A stretch of 64,000 nucleotides of DNA from Bacteroides oleiciplenus YIT 12058 (GCF_000315485.1 NZ_JH992945.1:1-64000); one strand, 5' to 3'; positions 1 to 9,007 are shown, counted from the stretch's first letter. Numbers and translations are program-made. Notes: generated by a model from the letters alone, not told the origin.

Positions 1-362
1 GGGTTATCACCGTCTATGACTGAACTTTCCAGATCATTCTACTCACTAACTGTCTTCCCACAACGTGGTCCTACAACCCCATTTATGCCGTAACATAAAT
101 GGTTTGGGCTATTCCCCGTTCGCTCGCCACTACTAGGGGAATCATTATTTATTTTCTTTTCCTACAGGTACTAAGATGTTTCAGTTCCCTGTGTTAGCCT
201 CCATCTAAGATGGATGATACGTCTTCAACATACCGGGTTGTCCCATTCGGAAATCCGCGGATCAAAGGTCATTTGCACCTACCCGCAGCTTATCGCAGCT
301 TATCACGTCCTTCATCGCCTCCGAGAGCCAAGGCATCCGCCATGCGCCCTTGCTTACTTTTA
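1..362 (-). rRNA. 23S rRNA, 5' part (cut by window edge)
   Basis: The minus strand carries the conserved start of 23S rRNA, including GCGGATGCCTTGGC near the 5' end, downstream of tRNA-Ala. Only the first ~360 bases are inside the window. The exact mature 5' end is approximate because it is set by processing. A boxA-like GTTCTTTGACATG on the minus strand (431-443) lies in the spacer just upstream and may serve rRNA antitermination; that role is inferred. Confidence 0.93.
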
Positions 363-499
363 GTCTTACCTAGCCGTATGGCTCGATATATACTTTCAGC
401 TTGTTAATAACTTTACTTTTTTTTGTACATCATGTCAAAGAACGGTGCTTCAATTATTAACTATTAATTATAAACTATTAATTAACAATCAAAACGGAG

Positions 500-573
500 T
501 GGAGAATAACGGATTCGAACCGTTGACCCCCTGCGTGCAAAGCAGGTGCTCTAGCCAGCTGAGCTAATCCCCC
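500..573 (-). tRNA. tRNA-Ala (anticodon TGC)
   Basis: The minus strand folds into a cloverleaf with a seven-pair acceptor stem (GGGGGAT with ATTCTCC), D arm AGCTCAG, a TTTGCAC anticodon loop giving TGC, and T arm GTTCGAAT. The discriminator base is A at position 500, and no CCA is encoded. It sits between tRNA-Ile and 23S rRNA, the usual Bacteroides spacer position. Confidence 0.96.
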
Positions 574-601
574 GGGAAAGAAGCAAAGCTTCTTCTCGAA
601 G

Positions 602-675
602 TAGTCCCAGGCAGAGTTGAACTGCCGACCTCTACATTATCAGTGTAGCGCTCTAACCAACTGAGCTATAGGACT
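602..675 (-). tRNA. tRNA-Ile (anticodon GAT)
   Basis: The minus-strand cloverleaf has acceptor AGTCCTA paired with TGGGACT, anticodon loop CTGATAA giving GAT, and T arm GTTCAACT. The discriminator is A at 602 and CCA is not encoded. It lies directly downstream of 16S rRNA in the internal transcribed spacer. Confidence 0.96.
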
Positions 676-861
676 GTCGAGTTCAACCTCGCCTTGCGGC
701 TCGGCTTCTTCTTTCTCATTATATCTTTTAAATAAACAATTACGCGTAGTCCAAGAGGTTCTTATGGTAGCATTTATGAAAGAACCAACTTTTAAATCAT
801 TTAATTAAGAAAGGACTATTATTTTTAATCCGCAATTCTCAATCTAACAAAGCGTCGCTCC

Positions 862-2387
<1,526 letters not shown>

Positions 2388-2504
2388 AAAAGTATTATTA
2401 ATCGGTATTACTACCGGTTGTTGCTCTGTTCAGGACGCTCGGTTTATTAAAAGTTTTCAAATCACCTATATATATAAGTTACTTGACGGTTCTTTTTTTA
2501 TACC

Positions 2505-2534
2505 CAAGATTAATCATTTGACTGAGTAATCTTG
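2505..2534 (-). other. Hairpin in rRNA leader
   Basis: CAAGATTA and TAATCTTG form perfect 8-bp arms with a 14-nt loop in the leader between the nearest promoter and 16S rRNA. It may be a processing or antitermination element. No U-tract follows, so it is not an evident terminator. Confidence 0.4.
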
Positions 2535-2615
2535 CTCTTGTACTACTTGTATTGTTTATGTAAATTATTCAAAGATCGCTTCTTTTGGAATTGCTTTTCT
2601 TTTCAGAAAGCGGAT

Positions 2616-2649
2616 GCAAAGGTAAGAACTTTTAAGTATATCTTCCAAA
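2616..2649 (-). promoter_or_regulatory. rRNA promoter P1
   Basis: On the minus strand a TTTG -33 element (2646-2649) is followed after 21 nt (counted from TTG) by TACCTTTGC (2616-2624), an exact Bacteroides -7 box. An A-rich tract, read as a T-run at 2661-2682 on the plus strand, lies immediately upstream and resembles an UP element. This is the promoter closest to 16S rRNA. Confidence 0.85.
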
Positions 2650-2799
2650 TATTTTCGGAAGTTTTTTTTCTTTTTTTCTTTTGCTCGTCGTCTCTCTTTG
2701 CGAAAGGGAGGTAAAAGGAAAAGAGAAAGGAGTTCTTAACAACACCGGTTTCTTAATCAAAAAGTCAATCATCGATTGCAGTCCTTTCGGAAAGCGGGT

Positions 2800-2833
2800 G
2801 CAAAGGTAAGAACTTTATTACATTACTTCCAAA
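2800..2833 (-). promoter_or_regulatory. rRNA promoter P2
   Basis: This is a second copy of P1, 184 bp further upstream. TTTG lies at 2830-2833, then a 21-nt spacer, then TACCTTTGC at 2800-2808. The initially transcribed GCATCCGCTTTCC-like bases and the upstream A-tract are also repeated, so the unit looks duplicated as a whole. Confidence 0.85.
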
Positions 2834-2978
2834 TGTTTCCGGAAGTTTTTTCTTTTTTCTTTTCCCATGCGTTATTCTTGATTAAAAGAATAGCAAAAGA
2901 GAAGAAAAACGTTAGGGTTCTTACGCCGTTTCTGTCAGAATGTCAATTGCAAGGCTTACCATCTCTTGGAAAGCGGAT

Positions 2979-3011
2979 GCAAAAGTAGTCGATATTATGA
3001 TTCGCTCCAAA
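2979..3011 (-). promoter_or_regulatory. rRNA promoter P3
   Basis: This is the third and most distal copy, 179 bp upstream of P2. TTTG lies at 3008-3011, the spacer is 20 nt, and TACTTTTGC lies at 2979-2987. The A-tract upstream is weaker than at P1 and P2. The rest of 3012-3249 shows no recognisable gene. Confidence 0.8.
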
Positions 3012-3249
3012 TATATCTACCATTTTTTCACTATATTTCGGAAACTAATTTGTAATACGCTGAGTGATAAGGATGTTGTAGAACATAATTTTAAGGAAGG
3101 GCGTGAATGGGCACAAGGCACTACACATAATTATATTATGCGCGATGCGCGCGTGCGAAAGGCGAAAAGAAGCCGGAGGCTATGCTACTATAATCAGGCA
3201 CGGATATGCCATATAGCAAATTCGGTATAAACTCGATACAGAGTCGGTT

Positions 3250-3294
3250 CAAATTCGGTTAAGACTATGATTTTAATAGTTTAAACCGAATTTG
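3250..3294 (-). terminator. Inverted repeat downstream of the amidase gene
   Basis: CAAATTCGGTTAA (3250-3262) and TTAAACCGAATTTG (3281-3294) pair almost perfectly around an 18-nt loop. The structure lies 20 bp past the amidase stop and before the rRNA promoters, where a terminator would protect the rRNA operon. There is no clear U-tract, so the role is inferred. Confidence 0.5.
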
Positions 3295-3313
3295 CTACAT
3301 AGATAATAAGGGT

Positions 3314-3787
3314 TTAAATGAAAGAAGGATTGGGAGGAGGCGGTTCCTGCAGAATGGTGGAGGCATCGAAGCAGGGACATTCTTTTATCCACTCCTCCGG
3401 TTCTATTTCACCGTTATGGTTCAGGTCGGGACTGAGGTCGCGATGACCGACTAACCTACTACCCGGATAATCTTTCAACAGCAACATGACCAACACGCGA
3501 AGGGAATGTTTCTGAAAATCGGTCCGTGTATCAGCAGGACGGCCATTTGTATCCAGACCGCCTTCATAGCAAATACCGATGCTGCTTGCATTATAGCCTT
3601 TCGCATGGGCTCCGGGCTTTTCAACAGGACGAAGGCTTTTAATGTCCCCATTCTTCCTGATATAAAAATGATAGCCTGCGCCGGAGAAGCCCCGGCACAG
3701 GTGATCAGTGGTTAAGTCAAATTCCGTATAGCAACGGTCAGCGCGGGTGGCGCTGCAATGAATGACGAGTAAATCAATCTTTCGCAT
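3314..3787 (-). CDS. N-acetylmuramoyl-L-alanine amidase (T7 lysozyme-like)
   Basis: This 157-residue Amidase_2/T7-lysozyme-type enzyme would cleave the amide bond between MurNAc and L-Ala in peptidoglycan. Expected zinc ligands are visible as H10 (VIHCSAT), H115 (GHRDLSPD) and C137 (KECPCF). Y40 in GAGYHFYI matches the catalytic tyrosine region. There is no signal peptide, so export would need a holin-like partner or lysis. The gene lies directly downstream of a 33-residue membrane protein and an HU-like gene, a recurrent trio in Bacteroides. The C-terminal tail is proline-rich (about residues 147-155). Family assignment is firm; the physiological role (lysin, toxin or cell-wall turnover) is not known from sequence. 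Confidence 0.92.
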   Translation of the reverse strand: MRKIDLLVIHCSATRADRCYTEFDLTTDHLCRGFSGAGYHFYIRKNGDIKSLRPVEKPGAHAKGYNASSIGICYEGGLDTNGRPADTRTDFQKHSLRVLVMLLLKDYPGSRLVGHRDLSPDLNHNGEIEPEEWIKECPCFDASTILQEPPPPNPSFI

Positions 3788-3800
3788 GATTACGAATTTA

Positions 3801-3902
3801 TCAGCGGACGCCCGTCATGGCATGTGCACTCAGCACGCCAACTAAAGCAGAAGCCACAGCAATAATTACTTTCAAAATCTTGTCCCAAGTCGTTTTTTTC
3901 AT
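3801..3902 (-). CDS. Smalltalk protein (33 aa, single membrane segment)
   Basis: ATG at 3902 opens a 33-codon frame ending in TGA at 3801, translating as MKKTTWDKILKVIIAVASAL and on to HAMTGVR. It has a charged N-terminus (KK.TWDKILK) and one hydrophobic stretch (about residues 10-26). This matches the NCBI 'smalltalk protein' family, found next to amidase genes in Bacteroides. Its function is unknown. Size, single membrane segment and position 13 bp upstream of an endolysin-like amidase fit a holin-like or membrane-anchor partner, which is inference. Confidence 0.88.
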   Translation of the reverse strand: MKKTTWDKILKVIIAVASALVGVLSAHAMTGVR

Positions 3903-3967
3903 ACTCAAATTAGTTAGTTATTAGTGATTAATGATTAGTGATTAGTGGGCTGCGCAGCATTTCATTC

Positions 3968-4474
3968 CTATCCCAGTGGGTCCTCTTCAAGTCCTCCTTC
4001 TCCACCCGAATTGCCACCGCCTTCACTGCCCGAAGAACCATTTTCGTCTTTCGGTTTATGAAGCTCAAAGGAGATATTGTTCGGAGCACTTCGGGTGGTG
4101 GCGACAGCTTCATTCACCAGGCGCAAACTGCTGTCGGTAAGAAAGCGAATGTTCACCTTATCTATATTCTTCACCGTGCAATCATCCACTTTTTCAGTAC
4201 CGATGCAGTGGAAAGTGGTGTAAAACACTCCGAAGCCGTCCAGCTTCACACTGTCGCCATCCGTCAACTTACGTTTCAGATTGCGGACAACAGCCTTTAT
4301 CACATGTTCCACATCCTCAGCAGACATGCCTCCCATCTCTTCAATCTCCTGCGAGAGCCGCTTGATATCAAACAAACGAGAGGTTTTTGCCTTACGCTTG
4401 AGGTAATTCAATTGCGGGGAAGATTTATCCCCGACTTTCTTGTAGCGCAACGTGCGCTCTACAATTACTGCCAT
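3968..4474 (-). CDS. HU-like DNA-binding protein (HU-HIG type)
   Basis: A 168-residue protein of the Bacteroidetes HU-related family. Start chosen at MAVIVERTLRYKKVGD (4474), because the longer frame adds an unconserved leader. Residues ~1-125 carry the IHF/HU fold, with VERTLRYKK at the N-terminus, a helical SAEDVEHVIKAVVRNL segment and VKLDGFGVFYTTF before the DNA-binding arms. The tail (about 145-168) is a low-complexity Gly/Ser/Glu stretch. It would bend DNA. It is the first gene of a minus-strand set with smalltalk and amidase. A TACCTTTG -7 box at 4573-4580 lies about 100 bp upstream, with no good -33. Confidence 0.88.
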   Translation of the reverse strand: MAVIVERTLRYKKVGDKSSPQLNYLKRKAKTSRLFDIKRLSQEIEEMGGMSAEDVEHVIKAVVRNLKRKLTDGDSVKLDGFGVFYTTFHCIGTEKVDDCTVKNIDKVNIRFLTDSSLRLVNEAVATTRSAPNNISFELHKPKDENGSSGSEGGGNSGGEGGLEEDPLG

Positions 4475-4704
4475 ACTTATTAAAAGGTTTAAGTTATAAA
4501 AAAATAAGTTCTGTGTCACGGAACAAGAAAAGCAAGATCCCGCGGTGATATGCTCTTCCCGTTTCGTGGAAACAAAGGTACGACGAAGGAAAAAGAAGAA
4601 ATCCTATTCATTCCGTTCCGATAGCTTTCAGTAATAATAAAGGATTAATAAATAATTGTAAGGTAAAGCAAAGGCATTACATTCAATCTTTCCTCCCCTA
4701 CCCC

Positions 4705-4735
4705 TTGCATATATCACCGAAAATACTTAACTTTA
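4705..4735 (+). promoter_or_regulatory. Promoter for the DUF4248 gene
   Basis: TTG (4705-4707), a 20-nt spacer and TAACTTTA (4728-4735) approximate the Bacteroides consensus, 33 bp upstream of the DUF4248 start. The last base of the -7 box is A instead of G. Confidence 0.55.
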
Positions 4736-4767
4736 CGTCAGATTTAAGAACCATAACCTAAACTTTA

Positions 4768-5019
4768 ATGATGACAGAATCTGATGTAGAATCTTCGTTT
4801 GAAGAAGAATTTCAATTCCGAAGCTACGGAAAAGGAGAACTCGCAATGCTTTACATTCAAGGCGTACAACAGGCAAGCGCCGTAAAGGAATTCAATGTAT
4901 GGATACGCAAATTTCCGGGATTAGAACAAAGACTCATGGAGACAGGGATGAACCGTACCGCAAGGAAATATACACCCTTGCAGGTACGACTTATTGTGAA
5001 AGCGCTCGGAATACCGTGA
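4768..5019 (+). CDS. DUF4248 family protein
   Basis: An 83-residue protein with the family pattern FRSYGKGELAMLY, then a central FNVWIRKFPGLEQRL and a C-terminal YTPLQVRLIVKALGIP. These look like short helices and could form a small DNA- or protein-binding domain. Translation may start at either of two adjacent ATGs. It is the only plus-strand gene of the module, divergent from the HU gene and convergent with the primase gene (15 bp between stops). The family recurs with HU/amidase/primase sets in Bacteroides; its function is unknown. Confidence 0.85.
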   Translation: MMTESDVESSFEEEFQFRSYGKGELAMLYIQGVQQASAVKEFNVWIRKFPGLEQRLMETGMNRTARKYTPLQVRLIVKALGIP

Positions 5020-5034
5020 GGAAATTGAGAATTC

Positions 5035-6801
5035 TCAACTTATCCAATTTTTGTTATCAAACTGAGTATTCGCCGGGCCGGGATTATCACCCGTACTTTC
5101 TTCACAGGGGGAATAACGGCCGTTAATGACGTTGTACACAAATGTGGCTTCTCCGGGGCTGCCCAGATGCTTGAACTTCACCTTATCTATATGTATCCGC
5201 ACCATACCTTTCTTATCGTCACGTTCCACAACGATGCCGAAGTCGGCTTTGTTATAGAAATCAGAGGAGCCGAAGATATCGTACATCTCCACGCAGGGCG
5301 TGATACCCGTCACCGGGTTGCGATTCATCTTGCGTGGATGGGCAACGAGGATGACCAGACAATGGTAGTGGGTGGCAAAGCGACTCAGACTATTGAGTAA
5401 GGAAGAGAGGTATTGCAGCTCGGTTTGCCCCTGGGGCAGGCGCTGGTCGATGCGGTTCAGAGGGTCGATAACCAGAATGCGGATGCCTCTGCGCACTACC
5501 AGTCCACGGGCTTTGGACAGGATGGTGTCTATGGAATAATCCTCATCGCCCGGAAGGATGTGGCAGACGTTATCCGTGAGGAAACGCACAGACTGTTCGT
5601 AAAGCTCTTCCGTCATGCCGATATGAGGGTTGAAACCCAGACCCGTAAGTTTCTCTATCAATTTGCGGTGGTGATAGATGATGGGCATGTTCTCGGGACT
5701 GAAATAGGCTATCTTCCACTCGTGCCGCAGGCAGAGGCGGATGACCAGTTCGTCCACCCATTCCGATTTCCCGTCACCGGGACGGCCGCTCACTATCATC
5801 AGGCGTTGCAGTTCGAGCGTGCAATATTTGTCGAAGTTCGGCCAACCCGTTTCGGCACCGCCCGCCATGCCGTTCTCGTAGAGCGCACGCAACTCCTTGC
5901 TCACATCATCGGCGGTGAACACACCTTCAAGGGGGATTTCTTCGGCTTGCGCCAGGCAGATGCCGAGACTGTCAGCGCCATATTTGACTAAATGTTCATT
6001 ACCGTCCTTGCAGCCCGGACCGAAGTGCACAATCCGGCAACGCTCCGCGCCCAGACGGCGGACAAGCTCTTCGCGAAGTTTCAGGCCGGCGGAGTCCTCG
6101 TCTACGGCGATGTAGACGGTTTTCTTATCCTCGAAGTGAGTGGGGATGAAACGGTCCAGCCACGCCAGATTGCTATTGGCACCACTGGGCACGGAGACGG
6201 TGTCTTTCCGGCCGATGGTGATGAAGGAAGCGGCGTCCAGTTCGCCCTCGGTGACGATGCATTCGGACGTGTTCAGGATGCCATCTATATTATAAGGGAT
6301 AAGTTCGGCGTCCTTCACCATCTTGAAGTGCTTCTGCCCGCTGCGGAATTTGGTGTTTACCAGTTCGCCGTTCTCGAAGTAGTTGAAGCAGATGCAGTTC
6401 TCTTTTTCGCCGGATTGGGGCATGAATTCTTCCTGTTCGGTGATTTGCAGGTAGCGGATGGCGGATTCGGAGAGGCAGCGGACGAGTACGAGATAGTGCC
6501 CGGTCTTCTCGCTCAGGGACAGATGGGTGGGGTCGAAGACAGGGCGATGGAAGTGGGAAGGCAGTTGATGCATCCGCTGGCGGTATTCGTCTTTTTGACG
6601 ACGCTCACGCAGTTCGGTTTCGTCGGGAGCGTAGCCTTTCCAGCCACAGTGGTGGCAGAGGAATTTTCCGTTGTCAAGGTTGACAGACAGGGATTTGTCG
6701 CGTTTGTTGCGGCGGGTTTCGCGACATTGCGGACAGGTGGTTTTGATGCGGCCGGCGGTGCGGCGGCAGGTGTCAATGCCGAAGGAATGAAAGTCTCTCA
6801 T
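5035..6801 (-). CDS. Primase-helicase, T7 gp4/Twinkle-like (CHC2-like zinc finger, TOPRIM, RecA/DnaB)
   Basis: 588 residues with start at MRDFHSFGID (6801). The N-terminal zinc ribbon has C23-x2-C26 and C49-x2-C52. A TOPRIM domain follows with EGELDA (E185) and the DxD pair D234/D236 in AVDEDSAG. A DnaB-type RecA fold has Walker A GRPGDGKS (339-346) and Walker B ILVIDPLNRI. This is the architecture of phage T7 gp4 and Twinkle, which prime and unwind DNA at forks. It lies 123 bp downstream of the DUF4373 gene on the same strand, separated by the CCCGTGA repeat cluster. It is intact and probably serves replication of a mobile or domesticated element, because the bacterial fork has its own DnaB and DnaG. 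Confidence 0.9.
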   Translation of the reverse strand: MRDFHSFGIDTCRRTAGRIKTTCPQCRETRRNKRDKSLSVNLDNGKFLCHHCGWKGYAPDETELRERRQKDEYRQRMHQLPSHFHRPVFDPTHLSLSEKTGHYLVLVRCLSESAIRYLQITEQEEFMPQSGEKENCICFNYFENGELVNTKFRSGQKHFKMVKDAELIPYNIDGILNTSECIVTEGELDAASFITIGRKDTVSVPSGANSNLAWLDRFIPTHFEDKKTVYIAVDEDSAGLKLREELVRRLGAERCRIVHFGPGCKDGNEHLVKYGADSLGICLAQAEEIPLEGVFTADDVSKELRALYENGMAGGAETGWPNFDKYCTLELQRLMIVSGRPGDGKSEWVDELVIRLCLRHEWKIAYFSPENMPIIYHHRKLIEKLTGLGFNPHIGMTEELYEQSVRFLTDNVCHILPGDEDYSIDTILSKARGLVVRRGIRILVIDPLNRIDQRLPQGQTELQYLSSLLNSLSRFATHYHCLVILVAHPRKMNRNPVTGITPCVEMYDIFGSSDFYNKADFGIVVERDDKKGMVRIHIDKVKFKHLGSPGEATFVYNVINGRYSPCEESTGDNPGPANTQFDNKNWIS

Positions 6802-6840
6802 AATTAGTAGTACTTTAAAATGGTAATAATGCATTTATTT

Positions 6841-6941
6841 GTCCCGTGAAACGAATATTTTTGCCCCGTGAGATGAAAGTTTTCATCTCACGGGATAGAT
6901 TTTTTCATCTCACGGAGACAGATTTCACTGTCTCACGGGAC
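6841..6941. repeat. Cluster of CCCGTGA(GATGAAA) inverted and direct repeats
   Basis: Five copies of a CCCGTGA/TCACGGG half-site lie within 101 bp. CCCGTGAGATGAAA (6865-6878) and TTTCATCTCACGGG (6881-6894) form a perfect 14-bp palindrome with a 2-nt centre. A further TTTCATCTCACGG follows at 6903-6915. GAGACAG/CTGTCTC form a stem at 6915-6934. GTCCCGTGA (6841-6849) pairs with TCACGGGAC (6933-6941) as an outer stem. The cluster overlaps the last codons of the DUF4373 gene and fills the gap to the primase gene. It could be an iteron-type origin, operator or processed RNA structure. Confidence 0.75.
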
Positions 6942-7995
6942 GAATTTTCGCTTCAGGAAGCACCCATTCTTTCGCCGCATCGTTCCAGAGGGCATTGTCC
7001 GCCGGACGTGGAGGGGCCTCGTCGGGGATGGGGCAGCCCATGTAAGTGCGTCGGCCGCCTATGCGCTGTTCATGGCAATAAGGGTTGGAGGCGGCGGAAT
7101 GCTTTGCGGCATCCAGTTTCAGAAGTGCCTCTCGCAAGGTTTGCGAAGTGCGGCAACCGGGGGCGGTGAAATTGGCAAAGTACTGGTGCACATCGCTGAG
7201 AGTCAACAGACTGCCGCCTTTGTCGTAGAGCAGGATATGATGCATGAAGAGCTCGACGGCTTCCCGAAAACGACGGCGCAACAGTTCGCCGTAGCCGCTT
7301 TTCATGCAGGCAACTTCCCCCCAGGCGCTGTCCGGTGACAGGCTGTCCACAAGTTCCCGCCAGGGACGAACGGGGTGAAGGGAAGAAACAGCATCATCAA
7401 CAGCAGCAACAACTTCATCAATAGCAGCAGGATCTTCTTTTTCTTTTGCTGTTGTTGTTATATTCTTTATATTCCTTTTTTGCTCGTTGACATAATTCGG
7501 TAAAGCATTGATTTCTTGTGCATTAACATCAAAATCCGGGTTACCCGTTTTTGCGTTTTCATCAACTCTTGCCCCCTTTTCCGTCGAAAACCGTTCGGTT
7601 TCGTTCGATTTTGCATCACTCTTGGGGCACTTTTCGTTGTCTTCATTCTCATTTTCGCGATTGTTTCCGGGGGTACTTTCGCATGCATGTCGGCGGGTTT
7701 TGCCCTTCCACCTTACGGAATCTGCATTCAATTCCACAGGTACAAAGAAATCGCCGTCAAAGGCGAAAAGCTCGAAATCGGTGATAATTCTCATCATATA
7801 GGTATAGGTGAATTTGCGGCAGGCGAAAGGTTTCAGATAAAGAAAGCAGGCCCGGGCATCGGGCAGCAGGCTCAACTTTTCCATGATGTACCAGTAGGTG
7901 CCGTAGCCTTTGCTGCCTTCTTTATCAATCATGGCTTGAATACGGGGATCATTAAATGACATGATTCCGTGTTGGAAATAAAAATGCTTGTTCAT
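6925..7995 (-). CDS. DUF4373 (Lin1244/Lin1753-type N-terminal domain) protein
   Basis: 356 residues. Residues ~4-110 match the DUF4373 type seen in phage and plasmid replication-initiation-like proteins (YFQHGIMSFNDPRI, KGYGTYWYIMEKL, FCRKF-like segment FACRKFTYTYM). The middle (~110-200) is low-complexity and rich in Asn, Lys and Glu, likely a disordered linker. A C-terminal helical domain (~210-300) contains WGEVACMKSGYGELLRRRF and LSDVHQYFANF. It probably recruits the downstream primase-helicase, by analogy with DnaD-type loaders. That is inference; no catalytic motif is visible. The end overlaps the CCCGTGA repeats. Confidence 0.78.
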   Translation of the reverse strand: MNKHFYFQHGIMSFNDPRIQAMIDKEGSKGYGTYWYIMEKLSLLPDARACFLYLKPFACRKFTYTYMMRIITDFELFAFDGDFFVPVELNADSVRWKGKTRRHACESTPGNNRENENEDNEKCPKSDAKSNETERFSTEKGARVDENAKTGNPDFDVNAQEINALPNYVNEQKRNIKNITTTAKEKEDPAAIDEVVAAVDDAVSSLHPVRPWRELVDSLSPDSAWGEVACMKSGYGELLRRRFREAVELFMHHILLYDKGGSLLTLSDVHQYFANFTAPGCRTSQTLREALLKLDAAKHSAASNPYCHEQRIGGRRTYMGCPIPDEAPPRPADNALWNDAAKEWVLPEAKIRPVRQ

Positions 7996-8061
7996 TTACT
8001 CTTGTTTTTGTTAGTTTGTCCTTTTTGACTTTGTAAAGGTCGGTGTTTATTTCCAAATGGC

Positions 8062-8095
8062 AAATTAGCCTTTTCCGCGTGAAAAAGGCTAATTT
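8062..8095 (-). terminator. Hairpin between DUF4373 and the small frameshifted gene
   Basis: AAATTAGCCTTTT (8062-8074) pairs perfectly with AAAAGGCTAATTT (8083-8095) around an 8-nt loop. It lies 33 bp past the stop of the 8129-8478 gene and upstream of the DUF4373 start, fitting an intrinsic terminator or operator. Confidence 0.6.
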
Positions 8096-8128
8096 TTGAT
8101 AATTTCAGAGGAAATACCGCAATTCCTC

Positions 8129-8478
8129 TCAAGGCACTTCTGAAAGGAGGTTATTAAGCTCTGTAACAATACTTTCCGCAGATATCGATTTGCTCTTGTT
8201 ACGATGGTTCTCCACAAAGAACATCAGGGCGAGAACCGTCGCCCAGGTATCCACTTCATGAGACTGGCAGGTGCCCGTATCTCCATTCTTATGCAGGAGA
8301 ATCTGCCGTGCCACAGCTTCCAAAATACCCTTTCTACCACTGTCTATGTGGAACTTATCCGAAAGGATCAGGTCAAGTACTTCGGCAATCACTGCCAGGT
8401 TCAAATTCTCATCTCTGGAAACGAACAGATAGCGGGGGCTATCGATGATTCCCGTTTTTTTAAATTAGTAGTTTTCAT
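8129..8478 (-). CDS. Small conserved-looking protein, probably expressed by -1 frameshifting (or a homopolymer-frameshifted pseudogene)
   Basis: The clear open frame (8129-8404) lacks an ATG and would start only at TTG. An ATG at 8478 opens MKTTNLKK in another frame, then runs over seven A's (8455-8461 on the minus strand) at exactly the place where a -1 slip joins the downstream frame. The joined product is 116 residues: MKTTNLKK, then TGIIDSPRYLFVSRDEN, then LNLAVIAEVLDLILSDK. The downstream part before the TTG reads as sensible protein, which supports one gene. A perfect hairpin (8428-8443) follows the slip site. No functional domain is recognised. The fold looks helical, and the gene heads the DUF4373/primase module. 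Confidence 0.65.
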
Positions 8479-8800
8479 ACTGTTTTTTCTAATTTCGTTT
8501 AACAATAGAATCAATAAATTAATATTGACGCGCGAAATTAAACATTTATTAATGGAGTAGAAAAATAAAAGAGAGATATTTGTTCTAAAAAATAAAATAA
8601 ATACCCGTAGGTTGAAGAAAGGAGAATTGGATAATAATAGCTATGACAACGGGGAATTCTCACTTGAAAAATAAATATATAGAGGTACGTACATGCGTGT
8701 ACCTATTATGTGCAGAGCGAAAAAGTAGGGAGATTAGGAACAGATAGATAAAAGTGAGAGTTTTTTTATGTAAACTATGTTTCAAGAAAAATGGGGTGTT

Positions 8801-8816
8801 TTTTAAACGTTCGTTT
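8801..8816 (+). repeat. Inverted repeat left (IRL) of the invertible promoter segment
   Basis: TTTTAAACGTTCGTTT contains AAACGTTCGT, matching the Bacteroides Mpi-type inversion core ARACGTWCGT. Its perfect inverted copy lies at 9008-9023. The site is itself part of an 18-bp palindrome (8802-8819). Confidence 0.8.
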
Positions 8817-9007
8817 AAAGGACACCTCCCGGAAGGGCTTCCGATAGCTCCCGAACTATAAGAAAACTGAATGTTAATATGTTATTTTTATTTTATTTCT
8901 AACCTTTTGATAGATAGAACGATATATAAAAAACTATATAGAACGCTAAGTTAATTCAATCAAAATAATTTGTATATATTGAAACATTGATTACTTTTGT
9001 GCACATA
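8817..9007. mobile_element. Putative invertible promoter segment (191 bp)
   Basis: The segment lies between perfect 16-bp inverted repeats and holds a strong promoter pointing right, into the fimbrial operon. Size and repeat core match phase-variable promoters of Bacteroides fragilis, which are inverted by a serine recombinase (Mpi). In this copy the fimbrial operon is in the ON orientation; flipping would point the promoter at the 8129-8478 gene. A hairpin CGGAAG-GG-CTTCCG (8830-8843) lies inside near the left repeat. The recombinase gene is not in the window. The rest of the 8479-8800 gap is AT-rich without a visible gene. Confidence 0.75.
8969..8999 (+). promoter_or_regulatory. Fimbrial operon promoter (inside invertible segment)
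   Basis: TTTG (8969-8972), a 19-nt spacer and TACTTTTG (8992-8999) are an exact Bacteroides housekeeping promoter. The predicted start near 9006 is at the edge of the right inverted repeat, leaving about 60 nt of leader before the first gene. Confidence 0.85.

Noticed and set aside
5992..6807. Long plus-strand frames opposite the primase-helicase gene.
   Set aside because: They are shadow frames of a clearly conserved gene with motifs on the minus strand, and have no motif of their own.
6846..7169. A 107-codon plus-strand frame over the CCCGTGA repeats.
   Set aside because: It lies over the DUF4373 3' end in the opposite strand; its apparent repeats (SRD/PRE) come from the DNA repeats, not from protein selection.
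8129..8404. Accepting the small gene as simply starting at TTG.
   Set aside because: The reading frame upstream of TTG encodes plausible protein and joins an ATG through a slippery A7 run, so a frameshift or indel explains the data better.
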